Counted from the stretch's first letter, positions 42,984 through 52,406 are shown. The stretch: 64,000 bases of DNA from Anaerolineales bacterium UBA5797 (GCA_002418205.1 DIDP01000061.1:62001-126000); one strand, 5' to 3'. Notes: a model not told the origin generated them from the sequence alone. Made by a program: numbers and translations.

Positions 42984-45900
42984 ATGGCAACCAAAGCAGC
43001 ATCTTCGGCTACACATGTAAAAAACGGATTGCTTCCCACGCCGCCCATGCCCAGGGGGTTGCCCAAGGCGAATTTAACGGATAATGCCCGTCAGGTCCTG
43101 ATGAAGCGCTACGTCCGGCGCGGCGACGATGGCAAGCCCGCAGAAACCGTCGAGGAGATGTTCTGGCGCGTGGCGTATCACGTCGCCAAAGTGGAGGAGA
43201 TGTGGGAAGCCGACGTGCTGAAGCGCACCGAGGAGTATTACCACCTGCTTTCGAGCAAGAAGTTCTTCCCGAACTCGCCGACCTTTACCGGTGCAGGGAC
43301 TCCGCTTGGGCAGTTGGCCGCTTGTTTTGTGCTGCCGATCACCGATGACATGGGGCGCGACAGCGCAGGCATCTTCCAGACCCTGCGCGACGCGGCGTTG
43401 ATCCAGCAGACCGGCGGCGGGAACGGCTTCTCGTTCTCGCGCCTGCGACCGAAGGGTGCGATGGTGCAGACCTCCGCCGGGCAGGCAACGGGACCGGTTG
43501 GATTCCTGCGCGTGTACGACCATGCCTTCGGCGAGATCGCGCAAGGCGGAACCAGGCGTGGAGCGAATATGGCGGTGTTGCGCGTGGATCACCCGGACGT
43601 GGAGGATTTCGTCACCTCCAAGATCAACGAGAACCATATTACGAATTTCAACATCTCCGTCGGCATCACCGACGCCTTCATGCGCGCCGTGAAGAACGAT
43701 GAAGAATGGGCGTTGCGGTTCCCTGATCTGAAAGAGATGAAGCAAAAGGGATTCAGCGGCACGCTCGAGCAAGCCGAAGCCGCGGGCATTACCATCCATG
43801 CCTATAAAAAGGTCAACGCGCGTGAACTGTTCAACAAGATCGTCAGGCAGGCGCATCACAACGGCGAGCCGGGCATGTTGTTTTTGGATGCGGCGAACCG
43901 CAGCAATCCAGTGCCGCATTTGTATCCGCTGGAGGCGACGAACCCGTGCGTTACGGGGGATACCCTCGTCGCTACACCTTCGGGATGGAAGCGAGCGGAC
44001 AGCATTAAGGAAGGCGATGAGATTTGCACTGTCCTTGGCGTTGGGCGTATTGCTACTGTTGAAGTTAACGAGAATATGCCTGTCTTTAATCTGTATTTGT
44101 CCGATGGTGCAATTGTGCGGGTTACCGCTTCGCATCAATTCCATGCCCGAGATTCACGCACAAAATTCTTTGAGCCGCGTCGTTTAGATCAGTTGGAAGA
44201 GGGTGATTGGGTAAGAGTGTATCGCGCAACTGTTCCAGACAACGAGGTTCCAGGTAAACCCGAAAACATGACCAATCGAGAGTACGGCTTTTTGGTTGGG
44301 GTGTTGGTCGGTGATGGGTGTTACACGCCTCATGCGCTTTCCAAGAATGTCGTTCGTATCAGCAGCCATGCGGATGAGCATGAGTGGAATGAAATCCTGA
44401 CCAGCGAGTTCGCCAAAGTTGGCGTCGAGAAAATGTACACATACGTTAATGAAGGCAGTCGTTCCATGATGATGGATCCGAAGCCGGGTCGTGTAGTGGC
44501 AAATTGGGTGAAATCACTACCACTCCAACCAGGACGCGGACCAGAAAAGCAGTTGCCTGATGTTTACGTAAATAGCAACCGCGAATTTTTGGAGGGATTA
44601 GTGGATGGGCTATTCTCGACAGATGGTAGTGTGGATTTGCAAAGCAACCATCCATTGGTTCGCATTCATACATCAAGTCTTGAACTTGCTCGTCAGGTGC
44701 GGCGCATATTGCTGATGTTTGGTATTTATGCTCGCATCAACACCAGCCAGAGGGCGCGGCACTCCATTGATGGGCGTGTAATTCGTCATGACCGCCCAAA
44801 GCATGATGTCACAATTTCCGGCGAAAGCTTTGGAAGATTCTTTGAGCAGATTCGTCTGAGTCATCCCGAAAAACAAATGCGAATGGAAGAAGCCGCATTG
44901 AACACGAATTTCACTGGCGGAAATTGGGCGGCGAAGGTTGTGAAGATCGAGCCTGCTGGTATTGAGACAGTCTATGATCTTTATGAACCGAAGAGCGATA
45001 CCTGGATTACGGAAGGGTTTGTATCCAGGGGATGCGGTGAGCAATGGCTTGGTCCTTATGAAAATTGCTGTCTTGGTTCGGTGAACCTCAACGAGCACTG
45101 CGGACCGGAGGGGGCAGTGGATTGGGAACTGCTGCGCCAGAGTGTTGTGATGGCGACGCGCTTCCTCGATGATGTGGTGGAGGCGAACGCGTATGTCCCC
45201 GCGGTGTCCCAGTTATCCGAAGCCGCGCATCGGGCGCGCCGCATCGGACTGGGCATCATGGGGCTGGCGGATTTGATGTACCATGTGGGCGTCCGTTATG
45301 GCTCGAAGGAGGGGCAGGAGTTCGGCGCGCAGGTGATGGAGTTTGTCCGCTATCACGCCATGAAGACCAGCATCGAACTCGCCGAAGAGCGCGGACCGTT
45401 CCCCGCCATCGAAGGTTCGATCTACGACATGGATGACATGATGTGGACGCCCCCTCATTCGCTGGTCAGGTATGAGCATGACTGGGGCAGGCCTCAGGTC
45501 CGGTGGGAGGCGGTGGTGGATGGCATCCGCAAACATGGCATCCGCAACGCGGCGCAAACTACCGTCGCGCCGACCGGCACGATCGCCACCGTCGCCGGTT
45601 GTGAAGGATATGGCTGTGAACCCGTCTTTGCGCTGGCGTACATCCGCCACGTCAATGACAACGGCAAAGACCTGAAACTCACCTACGCCAGCCCGCGCTT
45701 CGATGAGGCGTTGAAGAAACTCGGTCTCGGCGAGGAGAAGCGCCAGGAGATCGTCGAGCAGGTGATGCGCGAGGGCACGTGCCAGCACATCGCGGAACTG
45801 CCGCAAAGTGTGCGCGATACGTTCGTTGTTTCGGGCGATATTACGGCGGAGGAGCATGTGCGCATGCAGGGCGCGTTGCAGGCTTTCGTGGATAACTCGC

Positions 45901-46739
45901 TCTCAAAGACCGTCAACTTCCCCGAAGGCGCGACGGAGCAGGATGTTGCCACGGCGTACATGCTGGCGTGGGAACTTGGCTGCAAGGGCATCACCGTGTA
46001 TGTGACCGGTTCGCGCGATAAGGTGGTGTTGGAGACGAAAGCCACTGCGGAGAAGAAGGATCCCACTCTAAGCGGAGGGCGCGAAGCGCCCGCAGGCGAA
46101 GCGCATCCTTCCAAGCCCGAAGTTGCTCCCACCTATTTCCACGACCCGAAGAAACCGCGCCCCAAAGCGCTGACCGGGAGGACGTTGAGCGTGGAGACGC
46201 CGGTTGGCAAGGCGTTCGTGACGATCAACGAAAACGGAGGCGAACAGCCTTTCGAGGCGTTCATCAACACGGCGAAGGCTGGTTCCGAAACCGCGGCGGT
46301 CTCCGAAGCGATCGGACGCCTGATCTCGTACATCCTGCGTATGGCATCGCCGACCAAGCCGACCGACCGGTTGCGCGAAGTGGTGCGTCAGTTGAGCGGC
46401 ATCGGCGGTGGGCGTTCGCTGGGACTGGGACCCAACCGGGTGCGCTCCCTGCCGGATGGGATCGGTCAGGTATTGGATATGTACCTGCGCGAGAAATCCG
46501 GGGCGCTGCCCGTGATGGAGGACAAGCGAAGCAGCCCTGATGAGGGGAAGACCAATGGCGGCAACTCCCAATCGGGAGCGAACGGCGGCGGTCACACCAT
46601 CGAAGACGAAGTCGCCGCCACCCTGCCGCCCGCTTCCACCATGAAGATCGGCGACCTGTGCCCCGAGTGCGGCGAAGCCGCAGTGGTGAACGAGGAAGGC
46701 TGCCGCAAGTGTTATGCGTGCGGGTTTAGCGAGTGTTGA
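42984..46739 (+). CDS. nrdJ: vitamin B12-dependent (class II) ribonucleotide reductase containing an intein
   Basis: A 1251-residue precursor that makes deoxyribonucleotides. The mature extein parts are residues 1-321 and 684-1251. Visible RNR features: FFPNSPTFTGAGTPLGQLAACFVLP with the first redox Cys, ATNP joined to CGEQWLGPYENC across the intein (the active-site NPCGE loop), NLGSVNL and APTGTIATVAGCEGYGCEP. At the C-terminus there is a zinc-ribbon-like redox tail CPECG ... CRKCYACGFSEC. No activating protein is nearby, as expected for an adenosylcobalamin enzyme. AGAGGAGAG precedes the ATG at 42984; earlier in-frame starts overlap nrdR. It lies downstream of nrdR and ends at a terminator. 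Confidence 0.95.
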   Translation: MATKAASSATHVKNGLLPTPPMPRGLPKANLTDNARQVLMKRYVRRGDDGKPAETVEEMFWRVAYHVAKVEEMWEADVLKRTEEYYHLLSSKKFFPNSPTFTGAGTPLGQLAACFVLPITDDMGRDSAGIFQTLRDAALIQQTGGGNGFSFSRLRPKGAMVQTSAGQATGPVGFLRVYDHAFGEIAQGGTRRGANMAVLRVDHPDVEDFVTSKINENHITNFNISVGITDAFMRAVKNDEEWALRFPDLKEMKQKGFSGTLEQAEAAGITIHAYKKVNARELFNKIVRQAHHNGEPGMLFLDAANRSNPVPHLYPLEATNPCVTGDTLVATPSGWKRADSIKEGDEICTVLGVGRIATVEVNENMPVFNLYLSDGAIVRVTASHQFHARDSRTKFFEPRRLDQLEEGDWVRVYRATVPDNEVPGKPENMTNREYGFLVGVLVGDGCYTPHALSKNVVRISSHADEHEWNEILTSEFAKVGVEKMYTYVNEGSRSMMMDPKPGRVVANWVKSLPLQPGRGPEKQLPDVYVNSNREFLEGLVDGLFSTDGSVDLQSNHPLVRIHTSSLELARQVRRILLMFGIYARINTSQRARHSIDGRVIRHDRPKHDVTISGESFGRFFEQIRLSHPEKQMRMEEAALNTNFTGGNWAAKVVKIEPAGIETVYDLYEPKSDTWITEGFVSRGCGEQWLGPYENCCLGSVNLNEHCGPEGAVDWELLRQSVVMATRFLDDVVEANAYVPAVSQLSEAAHRARRIGLGIMGLADLMYHVGVRYGSKEGQEFGAQVMEFVRYHAMKTSIELAEERGPFPAIEGSIYDMDDMMWTPPHSLVRYEHDWGRPQVRWEAVVDGIRKHGIRNAAQTTVAPTGTIATVAGCEGYGCEPVFALAYIRHVNDNGKDLKLTYASPRFDEALKKLGLGEEKRQEIVEQVMREGTCQHIAELPQSVRDTFVVSGDITAEEHVRMQGALQAFVDNSLSKTVNFPEGATEQDVATAYMLAWELGCKGITVYVTGSRDKVVLETKATAEKKDPTLSGGREAPAGEAHPSKPEVAPTYFHDPKKPRPKALTGRTLSVETPVGKAFVTINENGGEQPFEAFINTAKAGSETAAVSEAIGRLISYILRMASPTKPTDRLREVVRQLSGIGGGRSLGLGPNRVRSLPDGIGQVLDMYLREKSGALPVMEDKRSSPDEGKTNGGNSQSGANGGGHTIEDEVAATLPPASTMKIGDLCPECGEAAVVNEEGCRKCYACGFSEC
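43947..45032 (+). mobile_element. intein with LAGLIDADG homing endonuclease, inserted in NrdJ
   Basis: A 362-residue in-frame insertion between ATNP and CGEQ, the catalytic NPCGE loop of the reductase. Block A starts at Cys (CVTGDTLVATPSGW), block B has VTASHQFHA, and the endonuclease blocks read FLVGVLVGDG and FLEGLVDGLFSTDG. Block F is TVYDLYEPKSDTWITEG. The last residues are FVSRG before the +1 Cys, so the usual C-terminal His-Asn is replaced by Arg-Gly. The base composition is more AT-rich than the flanking extein, in keeping with transfer. Splicing or only cleavage cannot be decided from sequence. Confidence 0.9.
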
Positions 46740-46770
46740 TGCTGTGATGAAGGCAGAAGGATAAATGATG

Positions 46771-46803
46771 AAGCGGACGAGGCGTTTGCCTCGTCCGCTT
46801 TTT
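46771..46803 (+). terminator. terminator of nrdJ
   Basis: A 13-base perfect stem (46771-46783 with 46788-46800) closes a 4-base loop and runs into T residues. The stem shares AGCGGACGAG with terminators at 57540 and 58517. Confidence 0.88.
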
Positions 46804-46879
46804 GTGTTACGATGAAGTTCAAAGCCTGGGGCTCGACTACAGCCCCGTTGTCAAAAGGATGGAACAGCCAATCCCTGAT

Positions 46880-47221
46880 CTAGGATCCGTCGGTCAGGTC
46901 TTCCAACGGGGCGCCAGGTGCGTTCCTTCTCACCGAAGCGATGCCCTTCTCCATGTTGGCTTTGGCTGAATACATTTCGCTCTGCCCGATGATCTGGGTG
47001 TTGGCGGCTTTGAGCACAAAATACGGCTGTCCATTGCTGGCGGTGCGGCGCTCGAAGTTGGCGTCCTTGCCAGCGTTCCTGCGGGCGGACTCGATGCCGT
47101 TCAGGGCGCCGCGCTTGTCGGCATAGGGCTGACTGGTCAGGATGACCTGCCCGTTCGACGCTTTGAGGTTAAAGACGAAATTTCCCTTATCGGTTTTTCT
47201 GAGTGAAAATTTTCCAGCCAT
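46880..47221 (-). CDS. YegP-type DUF1508 tandem-repeat protein
   Basis: A 113-residue cytoplasmic protein of two DUF1508 repeats. Repeat 1 (about 3-50) reads FSLRKTDKGNFVFNLKASNG and ends GIESARRNA; repeat 2 (about 52-100) has FERRTASNGQPYFVLKAAN and ends GIASVRRNA. The family (YegP in E. coli) is small, common and uncharacterised. GGAGATAAC lies before the ATG. It faces nrdJ and is transcribed alone. Confidence 0.9.
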   Translation of the reverse strand: MAGKFSLRKTDKGNFVFNLKASNGQVILTSQPYADKRGALNGIESARRNAGKDANFERRTASNGQPYFVLKAANTQIIGQSEMYSAKANMEKGIASVRRNAPGAPLEDLTDGS

Positions 47222-47620
47222 GTTATCTCCTTGTGTTTACTTTATTATAGGCGGAACGGCGGATTGTGCAAGTTGTTGGATGGGTGCAAACATGACTTTC
47301 TCAAAAATCGGATTTGAGACATTCTGGACACGGATTTCACGGAGCGGACTGATCTTTTCCGTTTTTTTATACGGAAGAAACCGCGGTGTCCGTGTGAGTT
47401 GCGGCATTCCCCCATTATACGGCAAGGCGGCTGTCATCTTGTGGATAACAGCCGCCTTTTTCTAAATGGTTGTGATGCATGGCTTCGACAAAAACTTTTC
47501 GATATTTTCCCTCTGGCAGGCGGAGGATGAAGAAATTTCCCAGGATCATGGCGTCCTCTGTATGGGATGCCGGTATTAAGGGTTATACTACATCGAAATC
47601 CTTGGTTGCATGGTTGACGT
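47222..47620. other. intergenic region with a promoter-cassette repeat
   Basis: This 399-base gap holds no convincing gene. It contains the cassette at 47392-47461, described separately, and a TATACT hexamer at 47584-47589 upstream of the SARP regulator. A minus-strand frame of 57 codons starting at 47407 shares only MPQLT with the methyltransferase stub at 52530 and then diverges, so it is treated as a remnant. Confidence 0.6.
47392..47461 (-). repeat. promoter/start cassette, copy 1
   Basis: On the minus strand: a hairpin (GGCGGCTGT/ACAGCCGCC, 47426-47434 with 47448-47456), then TATAAT (47419-47414), six bases, then ATG CCG CAA CTC ACA. It matches copy 2 (52515-52559) at 42 of 45 positions. 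The plus-strand T-run after the hairpin makes it look like a terminator, but no plus-strand gene lies upstream. Confidence 0.6.
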
Positions 47621-50600
47621 GTGAACAAAAATCCCTCCTTGTTGGAAATCCGACTTTTCGGCTCGCCGCAGATTCACTTCAATGATGCCAGCCTGGAAGG
47701 TCTGCGTCGTAAGAACCGTGCACTCATCTATTATATTGCTGCACAGGGCGGTGGAGCGACCCGCGAAAAGCTGCTGACCTTCTTTTGGCCCGATCATGAA
47801 CGTTACGCCTCTCAGCCCATCCTGCGCACCATGATCCATGATTTACGTAAACGATTGGGGGATGCTTTCCAGGCGGATGAACAAGACGTTGCGCTCTCCA
47901 CCGATACGTTTATTGATACTAGGGATTTTTCAACGGTCCTTGATTCACCTTCATCTGATCTGCGAAAACTGACAACTGCTCTCGACCTCTACAAAGGCGA
48001 CTTTCTCGAAGGCTTCTCCCTGCCCGATTCACCTCAGTTCGATGACTGGCTCGCCTCCGAACGGGAGCGCTACCGGTTGATGGCTATGCATGGCTTTGCC
48101 GGGCTGTCTCGTCTGCATGAGGGGCGGCACGATTATCCGGGCGCTCTGGAGTCCATGCGGCGGGCGCTGGCGTTCAATCCATTTCAGGAGGATTACCAGC
48201 GCGAAGTTATGCGCCTGCTCTATTTGAACGGCGACCGCGCCGGGGTCATCAAATACTACGAGTTCCTTCGAAAATTATTGGATGAAGAATTGGGCATCCT
48301 GCCCATGCCTGAAACCCGCGCCCTGTACGATTCGATCATCAACGGCACATATATCCTTCCCTCGACTGAGACGATAAGTCAAGCCTTGCCAACGGGCAAA
48401 CCAGCCGTTAAACCTCTGTTGCCGTTTCTCGGGCGCGATTCAGAACTGGAAACCGTGAAGGGGCATCTGGGTTCGGGCAAACTAATCCTTTTGGAAGGTG
48501 AAGCCGGCATCGGCAAGACCCGCCTGCTCAATGAGTTGATCGCCTCACAGACTCAGGGACAGGCTTCTGCTTTGGTGTTGCGGGGAATATCCTATGAACT
48601 CGAACAAGGCTTGCCCTATCAGCCCATTGTGGACGCCTTGCGAAAATTGCTGGCGCGCCCCGATTGGAAATCCTTGTTCATGGGCTCGAATCTTGAACCC
48701 CTCTGGCTTACAGAACTCTCCCGCCTCCTGCCTGAACTTTCGACCCGCCTCCCTCATATCCCTGCGCCTGTTCCGCCTGCCGACGAGCCGCGCCTGTGGG
48801 AGGCGTTACTCCGACTATTTCGAGGGTTGTCCCACTTGGGTGAGGTGTGGTTGTTTCTGGATGATCTGCATTGGGCGGACGCCGCCACCATCGCCTGGTT
48901 GGGTTATTTGGTCCGTCATGGTTCTTCACCCTCCTTGCATCTGGTTGTCACTTCCCGGCCTCTTGATGAGCAGACGGATCTCATCAAGTTGTTGCAGGCT
49001 TTGATGCGGGAGGATCGGCTCGTACAGATTCAGCTATCGGCACTGCCTGAATCGGCAATGCGAAAGATGGCAGTCGTCCTTAGTCAGGAGCATAATGAAC
49101 AGTTATCCGGCTGGTTGATCAAAAACGCGGAAGGGAATCCATTCTTTATCACAGAACTTGTCCGTTATGCCCAGGGGATCGGGTTGTTGAAAAAGGGTGG
49201 GGCGCTGGATATGGAACTGCTCGTCCAGTCGCCCGCCATACCTGCGACGATCCAAAATCTGATCCAGTCACGCCTGCTGAAACTGTCCGAGAATGCACGG
49301 CATGTCCTGCATGTGTCTGCGATCATCGGACGGGAATTCAACTTCGAATTGGTGAGACAGGTCTCTGCGCTTTCAGAGACCGACGCTCTGGATGTCATCG
49401 AGGAGTTGCAGGCGGCTCATCTCATCACTCCGCTGCCGGAGGATAAATTCACCTTTGATCATTCCCTGACGATGGAAGTTTCGTTGAGTGATATGAATGA
49501 AACCCGCCGCCGTTTGATCCATCGACAGGTCGCGGAAGCGCTCGAATCCATATACCAAAATGATCTCGATCCGGTCTCCGGCTTGATCGCGCATCACTTC
49601 CTGGGTGGGAACCTTCCGGATCGGGCAAAGGCGTATGCATTTCGTGCAGGTCGGTTTGCCGCAAACCTGGCAGCCTGGGGCGAGGCGATCGCGTTCTTCA
49701 AGCAAGCCCTTTCCCTTGAAGCGGATGATATGGAGCGCGCCCGGATTTTTGTGGCAATGGGTGCCGCCCATTTTCACAAAGGTGATTTTGCTTTGGCAAC
49801 CAAAGATTATCAATCTGCCATTGAATTAGCACAGGTGAGTCGGGACTTGTCATTACTGGAAGAGGCTTACCTGGGGCTTGGTCTTTCACTATACCCCCAG
49901 GCACGTTTTGCCGAAGCCATTGAGATGGCTGCGAAGTTGCGCGCGTCCGGACCACCGGAGCTTGCCATTTGTGCGGAATTTATCTGGGGCGCCAGCTTGA
50001 TTGTGGAAAGTGCATATCCTGGAGAAGCCGAGCACCACCTTCGAGAAGCGGAACGGCTGCTTCTCGAAGCATTGGGAACGTTTGACACCAGGGTCACGCT
50101 CGTACAGATAAAGTATTCGCTTGCCGGCGCTTTTGGTCAGCAGGGGCAGACGCGGAAAGCCGTTGAACAGTTCCTTGAGGTGCTGGATACGGTGGAACGG
50201 GGCGAGGAAAGGCTGGATACGCTCCGGAATATCATGGCGTATAACAGCCTGGCATATTACCTGCACCTGCTCAGGGATGCTTCCGCCATGGACTATGTAA
50301 AGAAGGGGATCGCTCTCGCGAAGGAAAGGGGCTCGCTTTCCCATCTTCCCTATCTCTATTCCACCTCGGGTGAGATCGCCCTTGCCGGTGGCGATCTGGA
50401 TGCGGCTGAGAAATATTTCAAGGACGGGCTGGCGCTTGCCGAACAGATTCCCTTCCCTGAACGGATCGCGGGATTGACCGCCAACCTGGGCCTGGTGGCA
50501 AGGGAGCGCGGCGACATTGATCTGGCGCGTGAGCACCTTGAGGCTGCTCTGAAACTGGTGGAACCTCTGGGGAACGGGCATCTCGAAGTGCGTATTCGAA

Positions 50601-50731
50601 TTTGGCTGGCACCCTTGCTTCCCTCGAGCGAAGCCCGGGCTTGCCTGAGTTCTGCACGCATTCTCGCACAACAGGGCGGATTGAGTGGTTTGCTGGATGA
50701 GATCGGGGAATTGGAAAAGGAACTCTCGTAG
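47621..50731 (+). CDS. SARP/AfsR-like transcriptional regulator with AAA ATPase and TPR domains
   Basis: A 1036-residue regulator in the usual SARP order. The N-terminal winged helix (about 8-95, LEIRLFGSPQIHFND and REKLLTFFWPD) is followed by a BTAD domain (about 100-245) and an AAA/STAND ATPase (about 265-560) with FLGRDSELETVKGHL, Walker A GEAGIGKTRL and Walker B VWLFLDDLHWAD. TPR-like repeats extend to the C-terminus. It is expected to bind DNA directly and to be gated by ATP and a partner. The start is the GTG at 47621; no Shine-Dalgarno is visible. No clear target operon adjoins it, though the ABM-like gene downstream is a candidate. Confidence 0.88.
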   Translation: MNKNPSLLEIRLFGSPQIHFNDASLEGLRRKNRALIYYIAAQGGGATREKLLTFFWPDHERYASQPILRTMIHDLRKRLGDAFQADEQDVALSTDTFIDTRDFSTVLDSPSSDLRKLTTALDLYKGDFLEGFSLPDSPQFDDWLASERERYRLMAMHGFAGLSRLHEGRHDYPGALESMRRALAFNPFQEDYQREVMRLLYLNGDRAGVIKYYEFLRKLLDEELGILPMPETRALYDSIINGTYILPSTETISQALPTGKPAVKPLLPFLGRDSELETVKGHLGSGKLILLEGEAGIGKTRLLNELIASQTQGQASALVLRGISYELEQGLPYQPIVDALRKLLARPDWKSLFMGSNLEPLWLTELSRLLPELSTRLPHIPAPVPPADEPRLWEALLRLFRGLSHLGEVWLFLDDLHWADAATIAWLGYLVRHGSSPSLHLVVTSRPLDEQTDLIKLLQALMREDRLVQIQLSALPESAMRKMAVVLSQEHNEQLSGWLIKNAEGNPFFITELVRYAQGIGLLKKGGALDMELLVQSPAIPATIQNLIQSRLLKLSENARHVLHVSAIIGREFNFELVRQVSALSETDALDVIEELQAAHLITPLPEDKFTFDHSLTMEVSLSDMNETRRRLIHRQVAEALESIYQNDLDPVSGLIAHHFLGGNLPDRAKAYAFRAGRFAANLAAWGEAIAFFKQALSLEADDMERARIFVAMGAAHFHKGDFALATKDYQSAIELAQVSRDLSLLEEAYLGLGLSLYPQARFAEAIEMAAKLRASGPPELAICAEFIWGASLIVESAYPGEAEHHLREAERLLLEALGTFDTRVTLVQIKYSLAGAFGQQGQTRKAVEQFLEVLDTVERGEERLDTLRNIMAYNSLAYYLHLLRDASAMDYVKKGIALAKERGSLSHLPYLYSTSGEIALAGGDLDAAEKYFKDGLALAEQIPFPERIAGLTANLGLVARERGDIDLAREHLEAALKLVEPLGNGHLEVRIRIWLAPLLPSSEARACLSSARILAQQGGLSGLLDEIGELEKELS

Positions 50732-50842
50732 GTTATTTAACGCTGGCGTTGATGCTTGCTTAACGCCCTCCTTGTATCATGGGGGCAAGAATTAAAACTG
50801 TAGAGAAAACCTCTACAAAATCCAATTCACAAGGAGATAGAA

Positions 50843-51112
50843 ATGGCTACACTTTTCGTTCATCACAAGGTCAAGGATTATGCGGCGTGGCGCAAGGTCT
50901 TCGACGATTTGACCTCCATGCGCACCGGCTATGGTTGCACCGGTCACAAGGTTTTTCAATCACCGAATGATCCGAATGAGATCACCATTTTCACCGAATG
51001 GAAGAATGTCGATCAGGCCAAGGCCTATGCCACTTCCAGCGACCTCGCAGAGGGGATGAAGAATGCAGGCGTCATGTCCCAGCCGGATGTGGCGTTCCTC
51101 GTTGAAGCCTGA
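50843..51112 (+). CDS. antibiotic biosynthesis monooxygenase-like (ABM) domain protein
   Basis: An 89-residue ferredoxin-like protein. It begins MATLFVHHKVKDYAAWRKVF, with HKVFQSPNDPNEITIFTEW and the helix DQAKAYATSSDLAEGM, which fits the ABM/cyclase-like dimeric barrel fold. Members are small monooxygenases or stress proteins; the active residues vary, so no reaction is proposed. AAGGAG precedes the ATG at normal distance. Confidence 0.75.
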   Translation: MATLFVHHKVKDYAAWRKVFDDLTSMRTGYGCTGHKVFQSPNDPNEITIFTEWKNVDQAKAYATSSDLAEGMKNAGVMSQPDVAFLVEA

Positions 51113-51218
51113 TCTTATCGGCCAGGTACATGGGGCGGCGTTCCATCCGAGAACGCCGCTCCTTGTTTCCTTGTGAGAGTGCTTATCACTTAGAGTCAGG
51201 GAAAGATGATCTTTGGCT

Positions 51219-51500
51219 ATGAACAGTTACAGTTTACAAATGTTGGCGGGCTTTGCGTCCAGCGTGATCTTTATCAGCAGCAATCTCCCCATGCTGTTCA
51301 AGGCGTTCAAAACAAAAGACCTGAGTTCTTATAGTCCGTGGCATCTGGTATTGGGCAACCTGGGGAATACGGTGTATTGGCTGTATGTGATCAGTCTGCC
51401 CTTCGGTCCGGTCTGGCTCTTGCAGGCTTTCTTTTCGACAGCCAGCGCTTTGATGCTGTTTTGCTACCTGCACTATGAAAAGAAATGGTTCTGCTTTTAG
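51219..51500 (+). CDS. SemiSWEET/PQ-loop family membrane protein
   Basis: A 93-residue membrane protein with three helices (about 8-28, 40-62, 65-86). It has the SemiSWEET pattern: SSVIFISSNLPMLFKAFKTK in helix 1, then KDLSSYSPWHLVLGNLGNTV with the conserved Asn, and PFGPVWLLQAFFSTASALML. Bacterial SemiSWEETs form dimers that transport sugars. The ATG at 51219 was chosen over the TTG at 51213. Substrate unknown. Confidence 0.82.
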   Translation: MNSYSLQMLAGFASSVIFISSNLPMLFKAFKTKDLSSYSPWHLVLGNLGNTVYWLYVISLPFGPVWLLQAFFSTASALMLFCYLHYEKKWFCF

Positions 51501-51501
51501 C

Positions 51502-52338
51502 ATGAAGAAACTCTTAAGCGAACTCTCTGTGGGAAAATCAGTGAAATCCGCCATTCGGGCAAACTGGGAGGCGTATCATTATTGCTTGGCGCAGTCACCA
51601 AACGTGGAATTGTCCATTGGTCGCTACCTGACCTGGCTGATCACAGACCTGCCGGATCATTTCATGAACCTGGTCGTTTGCAACCAGTTGCCATCTGAGG
51701 GCATTGATGACCTGATAGAAAATGCATTGGCTCACTTTCGATCGATGAATATCAGGAGACTCTCCTGGCTGACTCAAGCAGGTGTTCCTTTCGCTGAGTT
51801 GAATGGGGTTTTACATGCTCATGGATTGAAATTCAGAGGTTCGTTCGCCACCGAGATGGCGGTCGATCTCGCGCTGTTACCAGATTGCCTCCCGACTCAT
51901 CCTGACCTGAGAATCGTGCCTGTGGACAATGAAGATACGTTGAAACAATGGATCCACGTTGTAAGTATTGGTTTCGGAGTTGGCGAGAAGTTCGAGAAGG
52001 TTTGGTACGATATTTTCGTAGATGCTATTTTTGACGCGCGATTTCAAACGTATCTCGCTCTATTGGACGGTAGACCTGTTGGCACATCACAGTTATTCAT
52101 CTCTGAAGGTGTGGCAGGCCTTTATAACGTTACATGTATTCCAGAAGCGCGTGGTCGGGGAATCGGTTCAGCCGTCACATTGGCTCCGTTGCTCGAGGCG
52201 CACCAGATGGGTTATCAGATCGGTATCTTGCAGGCATCCCAAAAGGGATACAACGTATACCGCCGACTGGGATTTCAAGACTTTGGCAAATTGAGCCTAT
52301 ATCTCTGGGAAAATGATCGTGCTTTGATGGGAGGATGA
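51502..52338 (+). CDS. GNAT-family N-acetyltransferase
   Basis: A 278-residue protein whose C-terminal half is a GNAT domain. It has VAGLYNVTCIPEARGRGIGS, with the acetyl-CoA loop RGRGIGS, and the closing GYNVYRRLGFQDFG. The N-terminal 120 residues look like a degenerate second GNAT-like fold. Substrate unknown. The start at 51502 directly follows the SemiSWEET stop; an ATG at 51475 would overlap that gene. A terminator-like hairpin follows the stop. Confidence 0.85.
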   Translation: MKKLLSELSVGKSVKSAIRANWEAYHYCLAQSPNVELSIGRYLTWLITDLPDHFMNLVVCNQLPSEGIDDLIENALAHFRSMNIRRLSWLTQAGVPFAELNGVLHAHGLKFRGSFATEMAVDLALLPDCLPTHPDLRIVPVDNEDTLKQWIHVVSIGFGVGEKFEKVWYDIFVDAIFDARFQTYLALLDGRPVGTSQLFISEGVAGLYNVTCIPEARGRGIGSAVTLAPLLEAHQMGYQIGILQASQKGYNVYRRLGFQDFGKLSLYLWENDRALMGG

Positions 52339-52377
52339 AAAAGCGCCTCCGCGAGTGGTATTCCCTACTTTAGAACT

Positions 52378-52406
52378 ACCCGCGCGGTCAGTTCAAGCGG
52401 GTTTTT
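52378..52406 (+). terminator. weak terminator of the GNAT gene
   Basis: ACCCGC (52378-52383) pairs with GCGGGT (52397-52402) and is followed by TTTTT. The stem is short, so confidence is moderate. Confidence 0.5.

Noticed and set aside
43947..45032. Insertion in nrdJ as a frameshift or assembly artefact
   Set aside because: It is an exact multiple of three, flanked by Cys at both junctions and carries ordered intein and endonuclease blocks.
47426..47461. Terminator of a plus-strand gene
   Set aside because: No plus-strand gene lies between the nrdJ terminator at 46771 and this hairpin; the copy at 52549 shows it belongs to a minus-strand promoter cassette.
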